DNA from: Dendrophyllia cribrosa
Taxonomy: Eukaryota; Cnidaria; Anthozoa; Scleractinia; Dendrophylliidae
Direction of reading: 5' to 3'
Assembly: GCA_024195265.1 (NCBI GenBank)
Contig: JAJLRJ010000009.1
Location: 6,883,997 to 6,947,996, forward strand
Length of the DNA: 64,000 bases
The translations under genes and the position numbers were made by a program. The notes under the pieces are model-generated. The model did no database searches. It saw only the letters and a program-made list of their open reading frames with translations, and was not told where the DNA came from. Positions 33,561 to 44,010 of the stretch are shown piece by piece. Position 1 is the stretch's first letter, and every line of letters begins with the position of its first letter.

Positions 33561-34395
33561 GAAATACTGAGCTTCTCTACTTTGAGACTGTACACATGGG
33601 TTGGGATGGGGTCGGGAAACACATTGGACTGAGGAGCTAGCTGATGAAAACGCTCCATCTGAAAGCGAGAATAAGAGTCCGCAATGTTGTTATTTTTTCC
33701 AGGAACATGAATCGTACGAAAGTAAAAATTATATTTGAGGGTACAAAGTGTTAAGTCTCTGACCAAGTCCATTACCCGTCGGACTTTGGATTTTCGAGAA
33801 TTAATGACCTTGACCACATCCTGATTGTCGCAATGAAACTTAATGTGCTTGGATGTCCATTGGGAGCCCCACAGATGGCAAGAAATATTAATTGCAAATA
33901 ACTCTTGTCAGAGAATATTTATACCAGGTTGACCTTACTGTTGGTGGGGTAACCATTTTCCCTGAAACCAACTATTTTGGAAAAAAAAAACCGTAACCCA
34001 CAGAACCTGAGGCATCGGTAAACAGGGGAAGGGTCTCGGAGGTGTCCCACAGGGAAGAAAAAAACAACAACTCCATTCCACTGTTCGATGAACATGGTCC
34101 ACTTTTCAACATCTTTGTAAAAACCAGTGGAAAGCTTAATGTGGTGATGGGGTTTTTGACACCTCTGGTAAGGTCGATTATTCTTTGGAGGAAAGGGCGC
34201 CCGGGGGGAATGACCTTACATGGAAAGTTCAGTGTACCAATCAAGACTGGAGTTCTTTGCAGTGTTGTTGATCGCCTTGATTGAAAGTGTGTAGAGCGGT
34301 TTTGATTCGCTCAACCATGTCCTCTGACAGTCTCGCTTCCATTTTTTACGAGTCTAAAATGATTCCCAAGTAAAAGGTTCACGGCGAGATTTGAA
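33560..34395 (-). pseudogene. Decayed DIRS-like RT/RNase H
   Basis: Minus-strand fragments: an RT thumb region (MEARLSEDMVERIKTAL, then LNFPCKVIPPGRPFLQRIID), the start of RNase H (FTDASGSVGYGFFF) and its end (IHVPGKNNNIADSYSRFQME). Stops and shifts separate the pieces. It precedes the decayed recombinase in the same orientation, as in DIRS-type elements; the RT palm is missing, apparently replaced by the Penelope-like insertion at 34400-35430. Confidence 0.75.
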
Positions 34396-34404
34396 CTCGA
34401 GTCG

Positions 34405-34645
34405 TCTGAAGGCTAAATAAAACTGAAGTCAATGTTCATGCCGCGTGGTTGAAGGGTTTGGAATTTGAAAATTAGTCGACCCTCCGCGCTGCGTCTCTCC
34501 ATGGTACTTTTGAAACCTGGTCTAACCACGGACACCATCATGTCATCTGTTGTGTGTCCGGGAGAGGAGAAGTGTTTAGCGACGGGCAGGTCTGCTTTCT
34601 TTTCATACTCATCTTCACACCCGGTCCGTTGTAAAGACTCCATTC
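34405..34645 (-). pseudogene. Penelope-like GIY-YIG C-terminus, inverted copy
   Basis: Minus-strand peptide DLPVAKHFSSPGHTTDDMMV...RRSAEGRLIFKFQTL, typical of the end of GIY-YIG endonuclease domains in Penelope-like elements. It is the inverted counterpart of 35280-35425. Confidence 0.65.
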
Positions 34646-35430
34646 CATACAGCCAATTTCTCCAAACGGATATGCAGTGATGAGAACGATTTCATCAGCA
34701 AAAGCAAGGAAATGGCATCTTTCTTCCTGCACCGCAACTATCCCCCAACAGTCGTAGATCGAGCCCTCCAACGGGTCAGCACTATCTCCCGAGAAGCAGC
34801 AATGCGACCATCTGACGATGCAAGCACCCACAAAGAAGTCATCCCCCTGATACTTACCTATAATCCTACCAACAGCTGTGTCAAGAACATCCTTACGAAA
34901 AACTTTGACATCCTCAAATCTGATCCTGAGACCATGGAAATATTTCGTAGCTTGCGAGTCGTCGGTGCGTACCGCCGCGACTGACTCCAATTTGAAAGAC
35001 TCCTTGGTCCACAGCAATCTTCAGTCCAACTTCAATACGGGGGTTGACTCTAATGGAACCTTTCCCTATCGCCGTCCAAGTTGCAAGACCTGCGCCTACG
35101 CCAATTCAGCGGCCATGATCAACACTCCTGGTGGACCGCTGACAATTTGACAGAAGTTCACATGTACGACCAGTAACCTCGTCTACATCATTACCTGTCG
35201 TACATGTACTCTGTGTTACATCGTCGAAACTGGACGTAGGCTCGGCGACAGATTCTGTGAGCATCTCAGATTGGTAAGAAAGAAAGTAGACCTGCCCGTC
35301 GCTAAGCACTTCTCCTCTCCCAGACACACAACAGATGACATGATGGTGTCCGTGGTTAGAACAGGTTTCAAAAGTACCACGGAGAGACGCAGCGCGGAGG
35401 GTCGACTAATTTTCAAATTCGTCTGAAGGC
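34645..35430 (+). pseudogene. Penelope-like element fragment, RT tail plus GIY-YIG domain
   Basis: Plus-strand pieces in more than one frame: the RT tail (SKEMASFFLHRNYPPTVVDR, then a run to VVGAYRRD), a Cys motif (RRPSCKTCAY) and a GIY-YIG-like core (LVYIITCRTC...ETGRRLGDRF) ending DLPVAKHFSSP...GRLIFKF. Stops and shifts mean it is dead. The class call rests on the RT plus GIY-YIG combination. Confidence 0.68.
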
Positions 35431-35854
35431 TGTTTGATTGGCATAACATGAACCACGCCACTAGGTCCACTAGGCCACGGAAATCTTTACCTCGTTGCTT
35501 GTGTTGAAGCAAAAGACATAACGAGCGCATGGAGCATGCTCATAAGAAGATGGCACGGTACAATTTGATTGGATAGCTGGATGTCGTGTAGATTCATTGG
35601 GTTTTTAAGTGAGATCACATGGGGTAAATCACTGGACAAACTAAAATTTATTTCCTGTGTTCAATAAATTGTAATTTGTTTAAAACAAGGGCAATAAGCT
35701 GGCGTTGCCGTTGTAACCACTGCCGTTTGGAAACCAGTGACACATAAAACTTTAATCACATTTCATAACTTGGTAAAGTATGAAAGTAATCGATTGGAAT
35801 CCCTGCGAAAAAACATACATCCCACGGCAAAAAAAAAGGAGTCGAGCCCCTTAA

Positions 35855-36425
35855 GAGAAGATGACAAAGTTAAAACAAGATGTACGTGAGCTTCCACATC
35901 CGCAGTGACAACATTACTCCATTTACGCTTTTTAATCACTGAATGTAGCTACCGTGTTAAAATAACAATAGTATTCAAGTTCAATAATCAACGGATGATT
36001 ATTCGGCTTTTTTTCTTTTTGACGAAAATGATATGGCTTAGTCTACGATTCATTCAAAGTCACTAACCAAAAAACAATCATCAGCGAAAAAAAAGTATTT
36101 TAAAAACAAAAAGCATTTTTTTTTTGCTTTTTTTTCTTAAAAGAATTAACAGCGTTTGTTTTTGACGTTTTTTTTACTATTCTTCTATATATTTCTATTC
36201 TTTCGATAACGACCACATTCAATTAGTCACAATCTATAAGTCCTTATTCCATAAAAGGGCATCAGTTCTTCAGCCCTTACTCCCATTGCGAGACAGGTGC
36301 AATGTACATAATACAGTGAATTATTTATTCACCGATTTGTCGGCGAGAGCTTAATTGAATATAGCGCTATAGTGATTTGCAAGACGAATCTTTGGACGTT
36401 TACAAACAACCATCGCTCGTCTAAA
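35855..36425. promoter_or_regulatory. 5' flank of mucin unit 2a
   Basis: No gene seen. From about 36220 the sequence aligns with 49430-49680 upstream of unit 2b. Shared blocks are CCATAAAAGG, CAGTTCTTCAG/CTATTCTTCAG, CAGGTGCAATG, AATACAGTGA, CGATTTGTCG and AATCTTTGGAC. This is a duplicated promoter/5' UTR. Confidence 0.6.
36249..36258 (+). promoter_or_regulatory. CCATAAAAGG, CArG-like or TATA-like box
   Basis: Fits CC(A/T)6GG, 168 bp upstream of the signal-peptide ATG. The same ten bases occur at 49472-49481 in the 2b flank. Could be an SRF-type site or serve as a TATA element. Confidence 0.4.
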
Positions 36426-39400
36426 ATGATTGCCAATGGTTGGAGGTCTCTCTTTGGGATTGTTTTGGCGATTATTCTCGCAGTTCCAGGTGAGACTTTC
36501 ATTTCTTCTGATTATTATTTCAACTAATAATCACAAGTCTGACTTCTAATGCAAATACCCACATAAAGCTAAAAAAATACATATCGACCTTTTAACAAAG
36601 AGATTTTAACTGATTTCAACTAAAAAGCAAGTAATTAGCGGTGCATAAACCAAAATTTAATAGTTTTCCGTATGAAACCGTTTTAACGAAATTGGAATTA
36701 ACAAATTTTATGGGAGAAATAGTTTTATGGAAGCCATGAAGACTTTAATTTTTGGTTGTATTTGGGAGAAATACTCCACCGGTATTTTCCTGATGGTTTG
36801 CTATCTAAAAAAGTTTTCAAACTTTTTAAAGAAGAAAAACAGCGCTTATGTAAATGGCATTTTCTTTGAATAAGAATTTATTTTTTCAGTTCTACTTGTA
36901 TCATGCATGGATTTTGATACCCAGCTGTTTACAAGACATATTTCACCTTAGTGCAGCTTTTATTTATACAAGAAAACTTATTCCATTGAAGTTAGCTCCT
37001 ACATTATTTGTACTGGCACTGATCTGACGCATATTAGAAAAAAATTTTATCAGACAAATGTAATTGCAAGAACGTTTTATTTTTACATAGCCAAGGATGA
37101 CAAACAGGTTTCTTATATAGTTTTGAAATTAAATGTACATGTACATGCACATACCAAATTATTTTATAGTTTTAGCTTAAAGCGAAGCAGGCACACTTGG
37201 GATCACTTATTTATCGATATTCACACCTGTTATTACCAAATATCGCGTACTACAGGAAATCGCTTTAATTTTAACAGTACTAATGAAATAGGAGCTAAAT
37301 TCAATGCGTTAAGTTTTCTTGTATTATTAAAATCTAATTAGTCAAAACTTATTTAGGTGTAAGCGTCTTCTAATGAAAGACATGTAGGTAAAGCAAGCAA
37401 ATTTATTCCGTTGCGTGCTTTCTTTTAATTTCATGGCGTCTTTAACCCATTGCAGTATTGATACCCGAGTGTTTTGAGTACTTTTACGAAGAAACATAAA
37501 ATTATGTCTAAAATGTAAGACTACACTACATTCGATCGCATTCACTACATTCAGTAGCCGACACTTAAAACCTCGATCGCTAAGCAAATTGCAAGTTATA
37601 TAAAACACAAAACTTGCCAGAACAAAAATCCCACAGCAATAAACGGCGAACACAACGGTACTATCCATATCCACGAACGTCTCGCATTGTCTTAAAAACT
37701 TGTAAGCTGTGATTGTTCCTTCTGCTTCTCAAGTCAACACATAGAGAGATTTTGCCGCCATCTTGAAATCAAGAGCAAGATCACGAGGTCGCGTGTCAAC
37801 CAATCAGAGTAGGGACACTAAAATATGCGTGCATACATTTGCATGCATTAAAAATGTTTCACACAAAAATAAAACTCGGAGGGAAAACATGACTCGCCGG
37901 CTACGCCACGAGTAAAAAGGCGTTGAGCTCGACAGGGTTAACTCATCAGATATTTTTTTGCTAACATAAGACTGTACCCTCTATTTTTCTATCAACTTTA
38001 TAGGTATAAGTGGAAGTTATTCTCTTATAAACAACACATCAGCTTTCCAAGCATCCCTTCTGTTAACTTCACGGCCTGTATTAATGACCTTGTCCACGCG
38101 GACTGCTTCACACAAGCACCAAGTAAGCGAACATGTGCTGCCCAACTCCACTACAAGACACTATTCACTCATGCAGACTATCCAGACTTCTCGTTACTCC
38201 ACACAGCATTCAACCTGGACAAGTAGTCTCACATTTCAACTAAAACAAACGTTAATTCAAGCTACAACTGAGTCAGGAGAAATGAAGTCTACGAAGATGA
38301 ATCAGAATACAGAAACTAGTTTACTATCGGGTTTTTCGATTAATTCTATGACATCATCAATGCGCACATCCAAACGAAGTGTAACAGCGTCATCAGCCGC
38401 AAATGGCAATTCAGTTTTCTTATGGAAGTCAGAAACTCAAGTGAAAACAAAGTTGTCGACACTTGAAATTTCCTTGAAAGTAGGAGAGCGTAGCCTGAAG
38501 CTTGCTGTAAACTCAACTGTCGTTATGACTAAAGCTAAAGCAGCAACAGCAACTAAACCAGAAACGGTAAACATGGTAACAGCAACAGCAGTTACATCAT
38601 CATTATCATCGTCATCATCATCATTATCATCATCGTTATCATCATCATTATCATCATCGTTATCATCATCATCATCATCACCATCATCATCATCACCCAC
38701 AACAACAACAACAAAAACAGGAGCAATTTTAAGGTCTGTTTTGACTTCTGCTGTTATCAATAACAAATCATCCTTTCACATTAAAAGCAATAGTGTGTTG
38801 ATGCACGTTACAGAGAACAATGCGTATACCTTTCCCACTGAAGGTCTAAATGTGGCATCACTAGTTAGAAAGAGATCTCAGTCAATACCAGTACCATCTT
38901 CCCAACCAGGTGGACTATCTGAAACGGCGGGAAAACATTCTACTTATTTTGGAACCAGAACGACTGTCTTATCTTTTCAAACAAAAGATAGTAAGAAATC
39001 TCTTTTTGTAGCACCTACTGTCAGTCATGTAACAACCATTCAACTGTCGTTTCAAGGAACTTTATTATCAACAGGTCGTTTTCCTACCTCTTACAACATT
39101 TTCTCGTCTCACTACCCAATAAAAGAAATCAAAGCTTTCTCACATTCTACAGCGAAGATTGGTTTCTCTACAAGTCCTTACCTTACACCAAGATCTGAAC
39201 AAGATACAAGCTACAATAAATTAAATACGTATAAAACACTTAACATCACAGAAACGTTCAAAAAGTCTTACAGTTCAACAAAAACCTTAACGCCTACTTT
39301 ACAAAACAAGACAGCTTTGAATCAAATCAAATCTTCGTTGATGATTTCAAAACCTTCAAACTTGTCTAATGTTGTAACAACAAGTGCTGAAGTCTCATTT

Positions 39401-41506
39401 ATCAGCACAACTAAGGAATCGCCCTCACCTAATGATCAAAACAAGACATCCTCGCTACTCAGTTCCTCCGAAATTTTCAAAACTGTCCCATCTGCGAGTC
39501 CTGTTAGAAAGTATACGCGTGACGTTTCTAAATTACAGAGCAGCTTATCCTCCGTCTCCCGTTTAAACAATACAATCGGAACTAGTAAACGCGGTCAATT
39601 GCAAGTGGCAACACGGGGGACTACTGTAAACTCAACTGTCATTAAAACGCAAGCAGCAACAGCAACTCAACGAAATACAAGCCACAATATATTAGATACG
39701 TATACGTACAAAACATTTAACGTCGTGGAAACGTTGAAAATGTCTTACAGTTCAACAAAAGCATTAACGACTGTCGCATTATCCCGTAGCAGCATCACAG
39801 GGATGCTCTCGCCTACGGTACAATACAAGACAGCATTAAATGAAATACTCTTTTCAAAACCTTCGGACGTGGACGTGGACGTGTCCAGTGTGCCGAGACC
39901 ACCTTCTCACGTTACAATGTCATCTAACAGCACAGCTAAGGGATTGTCATTACCTACTGCCCAAAACAAAGCGTCCTCGCTGCTCCATTCCTCTGCTTCC
40001 TCCGAAATTTTCATAACAAGAACCATTTCCTTAGAAATCAATGATACAAGAACGAGTGCTACGGTTTCTCATAATAGAACAGTTAATGAATCGCCCGCAC
40101 CTAAGGTCCAAAACAAGACAGCCACTATTCACGAAATCGCCTCTTACAAGATTTCCAATGCTTCCATCGTTTTATCAACAGTCGACATCTTAAGAACGAG
40201 TGTTGAGGGTTCTCAAAATGGCACAGTCATGGTGTCGTCTTCGCCTGCTATCAAAAACAAAACATCCACAATACAAGCAATGGTCTCTTCCAAGATTTTT
40301 AAAGCTGCAAGCACTTTCGCAACAGATGATGTCCTAACAACAAATGTTGAAGTATCCCCTGTCCGAAACAAGACATCTGTGATAGATGTAATCCGTGCTT
40401 CATCCAGCTCCAAAACCTCCGCCTTTTTGTCAGGGTCCGACACTATAAGAACAAGTGTCGTAATATCCCAGCCCAGAACAATTTTGCGGTCGTCCTTCTT
40501 AATAGCCCAAAACAAGACGCTTTCGACGCCGATGCTCGCTATTTCTGAAGTTATTAATGACAGAAGGACAAGTGTACCAATCTCCTTTAGTAGTACGATA
40601 ACTGTGTCATCCTTGCCTATGGTCCAAAGTCATACTTCTGCGATATACGTGATCACTTCCTACGGGGTTAACAAAACTACAGTTGTCTTCTCAGAAGCCA
40701 AATATCCTAAATCAAGTACTGTTGTGTCTGTTAATGGGCCAATTATGTCAACGTTACCTACGGCCCACAAATACACATCCTTGACACGTGTACAGTTGAA
40801 TCCTACCTTTATTTCTTCAAACAAATCAACTGTTGAACCGTTCAGCGAGTGGATCCCTACACCGAACATTATAACGATGTCATCATTCTTTATGATGCGT
40901 TCGCTTCTCTCGTCTAGTAAAGCTCCTAAACAGAGTGCTTCTTTTGCTTCTTCAAGTCTCATCAACTTCATCTCATCATCTCAAGACACATCAAATAAAT
41001 TGTCAAGAACCCAATATACAACACCTACAACGAGTGCAACATCTAGCCTTATAGTTATTAATCCCTCTAATGTTTTCATTACAGTTCAAGCAACGTTTCC
41101 CAACGCAAGTTTCAGCAAAGGTAGACCACAAAGAAGACCATCAGTTCGTAGCAGCAGCCGCTTGAAGTCCCTAGAGCCGACCATCTTGTCCATATCTTCT
41201 CCCTTCGAATTTGTTGCATTTGCAAGCAATTCTAACAATTTCGTGTCAACAACGCAGTGGCCCTTGCACGTTATGTCCACCGTACTTAACGTTAAAAGCT
41301 CCAGCTCTTACTACGCAAGCGGAGTGAACGCAGATTCCACATCGCAATTCTTAAAACGGGTTTCTACTTTAATTTTCAAAGAAATCATGTTCAATAGCAC
41401 TTTGTACACTGATAATACAAAGACGGTTCTGTTGACGACTGTCTCGGTGGAATCCTCCCAAGTATTAACAAGTGAGTTAAAGAAACGTTTATTTTCAGAT
41501 CAATAG
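36426..41506 (+). CDS. Mucin-like protein, unit 2a, no SEA/TM in its exon
   Basis: Exon 1 (36426-36489) is a signal peptide (SLFGIVLAIILAVPG, phase 1 donor G|GTGAGA). Exon 2 starts at 38004 after CAACTTTATAG and stays open for 3.5 kb to a stop at 41506 (1188 aa if read through). It is Ser/Thr-rich with many N-x-S/T sites and degenerate 35-40-residue repeats (TRTSV, SSLP, QNKTS words), plus a poly-Ser tract. Such domains are O-glycosylated and extended. The opening GISGSYSLINNTSAFQASLLL matches 2b. An alternative end is a phase-1 donor at 41472 (ACAA|GTGAGT), which would allow splicing to the 2b exon at 51333. Homology to 2b stops near 41480, so it may be a truncated duplicate. Confidence 0.7.
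38596..38698. repeat. TCA/TCG microsatellite encoding poly-Ser
   Basis: About 100 bp of ATC/TCA/TCG triplets inside the 2a exon, encoding Ser with occasional Leu, followed by a Thr run. Triplet period keeps the frame, so length can vary between alleles. Confidence 0.85.
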
Positions 41507-41522
41507 AGTGTTGAATAATGCA

Positions 41523-42001
41523 TGCTGCGTTCACACTAGGGCGAAACATGTTAAGTCTGTTCTCGAATCAACGTGTTTCACTATGAAAAGTGTTCACATC
41601 CGTCGGTTCGGTGCGCGATTCATGACGAAAACATGTTTATTCTGAGCATGCTCGAAACTACCTCACGGCCGAGGTAGTTTCGATCTTAGCCAGACGAAAA
41701 ACGTTAGCGGAAATGCCGTCTCCTTGTTAATAATGCAATTAATTACCCTTCGCTTCTGGAGGACTTCAAAGATGACATTAAACCGCACAAAATCGTGCAA
41801 CAAGTTAGAGCTCTATTTTTCTTGGTTTCGTGTGCAATAAAAAAAAAAATTATGAGCTTATGTTTGTTTGGTAAAACAGCATAAATGAGTGAAGAACTAG
41901 GCGTGAGAACAATGAAATTAAAAACATGTATTCGAGAAACGCGTTTCGTTGAAGCAATTTGTTTACTGTAAACATGTTTCGGTGTTTATGTGGACACAGC
42001 A
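41523..42001. mobile_element. MITE just downstream of unit 2a
   Basis: Inverted ends TGCTGCGTTCACACTAGGGC...AAACATGTT and AAACATGTTTCGG...TGGACACAGCA. It begins 17 bp after the 2a stop, close to where homology between 2a and 2b ends. Confidence 0.6.
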
Positions 42002-42652
42002 TACGGACAGATCCCAGCTCATACCAACAGATTCAAATGAAATCTTGAGCAGTGGTTCTCTTTGTGTGCAATTCTTATTTACCCATGAAATAATGCTTCG
42101 ATTATTCGGAAACCTTTTTACAATGAAGTTTTATCTCTCAATTAAGTTGTGACAAAATTGTGTAGTATTTGTTAACGTACTTTTTGCAGTACCTTTGAAT
42201 ATTTCAAGCGCATTGTTTTTTTTTTAATAGCTCTTCTAATTTATTATACTTTAGGGGTGCACACTTCGGTTGTATTTTACCTAATCTTCTTATTCAATGT
42301 TCAAATTCTGAAGAGGTACCCGGTATTTATTTGTCGTAATCCTTAAAGCATTCCGATGCGTGTAATAATTTTCATCCTAATGAAACAAAGCCGTCATCAG
42401 CCGACCCGAAAAGGGTTGACGTCAGGAGCGTAGGTCACAACAATGGCGCGAATTTTAATCTCCAACGCCGTTAGTAAAAGATGCCACGAGTTCGCGCTGA
42501 TTCGTCCCCGAGTCCTCTTATTTATTTTATGTTTTCCTTTCTTTTATTTAAGTACTAAACCTACGTTTAACCTTGCCGGTTATGGAAGACTGTAAACTCT
42601 GGATGGAATTCACTCGTACTTCTCAAAACCTCTTGCAATTTTTGATAATTAT
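42002..42652. other. Spacer left of the gypsy element
   Basis: No gene recognised. It ends at the TTAT target duplication (42649-42652) of the gypsy insertion. Confidence 0.55.
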
Positions 42653-42791
42653 TGTAGCGCATGCGTTCTGTCGTGTTTCTGGGGCATGCGCAGTTGTTGT
42701 TGTTGTTATGAAAACGAGAAAATACAGTGTTTTTATCAGACTGGAAATTTACGCATCTTGGTATCAATTAGGCACAAATCGGAACGCTACA
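42653..42791 (+). repeat. Left LTR of the gypsy element
   Basis: 139 bp, TG...CA termini, with an internal (GTT)n run and palindromic GCATGCGTTC/GGGGCATGCGC words. Very short for an LTR; promoter elements not evident. Confidence 0.88.
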
Positions 42792-42849
42792 ACTGGTGGC
42801 AGCGGTGTACTCTGCAGAACCCTTTCGTAAGAAATTACGTTTGTTGTTT

Positions 42850-44010
42850 ATGTCTTTAATTGGAGTCACAATTTGGTTAGTTTGGTTTGGCGTGTTGACA
42901 CACGTGGTCGCAATGGATTCCTTCGATTCTGGGTTGTTTTCAAGTTGTTCCACTCCTGCGCCTAAAACACCACCTACAAACCCTTTCAAGCCGGGAAATC
43001 CGTTCCGTAGCGAAGAAGAAGAGAACACAATGATGAATGCAAGTATTCTTTCCTCCGTGAACGACTTTTGGAACACTGCTCGTGGTGACAACTCACGATC
43101 GATGCCTAAAACAAGTTTTAGTCGCCGTTTCGCGAAACCGATTAAACTCCCCGATGACTACGATGGACGTACCTGTTTACGAGATTACTTGCGACATTTT
43201 GATCGATGTGCAGTTATTAACGGTTGGAAATCGGAAGAGTCAGCCGCCTTTTTGTCTGCAGCCCTTCGTGGAGAAGCACAAAAAATATTACATGGGGTGT
43301 CCGACTCCGATTGCAATGATTACTCGAAGTTAGCAGCACGGCTGGAACTACGCTTTGGTGTGGAAAAACAAACTGAACTTTTCCAAGCCAGACTCCATAA
43401 TCGCCGACAACAGGAAGGCGAGTCCCTTAAAGCTCTTGCTGCTGATATCAGAACTATGTCAAGTTTGGCATATCAAGATTTGGTTCCTACAGCCCAGGAG
43501 CGGTTTGCCGTACAGCATTTTATTGATGCCATACGTGACGTCGACGACCGAATGCGACTTCGGCGAGACAAACCACGGACATTAGACGAAGCCTTACTAA
43601 CCGCATGTGAATTAGAAGCCTTTCGTGTTGTCGATACTGGGCTTACAACAAAACTAAGAATCAGATCAGTGGAAAATTTCTACAAGGAGACAAATGAACT
43701 TGCACATCAGGTAGGAGAGTTGAAAAAGTTAATTAAAACTCAACAGCAAGAGCACCTTGCTCAAAAGGAAGCTTTACACAATCTTGCAGATCAAGTACAA
43801 AAATGTATGACTGTTGGAGGGCAGACCCAATCCACACCGTACCCAAAACGCAACAGGTTCTCACCACGACAAAACCTGGAGTGCTGGAATTGCCAACGAA
43901 AAGGGCACTTCCAAAGAGATTGTCAATTTCCTAGAAGGTTAGAGCCTGAAGTAAGTACGTTGCCGGGAAACGAGAGGCAGACGTTCCCTGCAGCCCGGGG
44001 GAACGTCTAG
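42850..44010 (+). CDS. Gypsy Gag with CCHC zinc knuckle
   Basis: First ATG in frame at 42850; a second at 42913 (MDSFDSGLFS) may be the real start, because the segment between them is hydrophobic. The capsid-like region contains LPDDYDGRTCLRDYLRHFDR, AAFLSAALRGEAQKILHG and YSKLAARLELRFG, the typical gypsy Gag pattern. A coiled region follows (LAHQVGELKKLIKTQQQ), then the knuckle CWNCQRKGHFQRDC. The stop at 44010 overlaps the pol frame, which is open from 43950 in the -1 frame. Frame intact. Confidence 0.88.
   Translation: MSLIGVTIWLVWFGVLTHVVAMDSFDSGLFSSCSTPAPKTPPTNPFKPGNPFRSEEEENTMMNASILSSVNDFWNTARGDNSRSMPKTSFSRRFAKPIKLPDDYDGRTCLRDYLRHFDRCAVINGWKSEESAAFLSAALRGEAQKILHGVSDSDCNDYSKLAARLELRFGVEKQTELFQARLHNRRQQEGESLKALAADIRTMSSLAYQDLVPTAQERFAVQHFIDAIRDVDDRMRLRRDKPRTLDEALLTACELEAFRVVDTGLTTKLRIRSVENFYKETNELAHQVGELKKLIKTQQQEHLAQKEALHNLADQVQKCMTVGGQTQSTPYPKRNRFSPRQNLECWNCQRKGHFQRDCQFPRRLEPEVSTLPGNERQTFPAARGNV

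Larger units (their letters stand above)
31777..35850. mobile_element. TTAA-flanked inverted-repeat element with nested retroelement debris
   Basis: Left end GGAGGCTCGGCT after TTAA (31773-31776); right end AGTCGAGCCCC before TTAA (35851-35854). About 190 bp of each end are reverse complements (shared ATGAAATGTGATCAAAGTTT and GCAACGCCAGCTTATTGCCC). TTAA flanks suggest piggyBac-like target choice, but no transposase is seen. Related ends lie at 63460-64000 and 855-915. Confidence 0.65.

Noticed and set aside
37342..37674. 110-codon minus-strand ORF with a hydrophobic start (MDMDSTVVFAVYCC...)
   Set aside because: Lies in the first intron of mucin unit 2a, no domain recognised, no convincing splice or promoter context.
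38437..38766. Asp-rich minus-strand ORF
   Set aside because: Reverse reading of the poly-Ser microsatellite in mucin unit 2a.
43998..44010. Classical slippery heptamer for Gag-Pol frameshifting
   Set aside because: The frames do overlap in the -1 sense, but the G-run near 43996 does not fit X-XXY-YYZ in the Gag frame.
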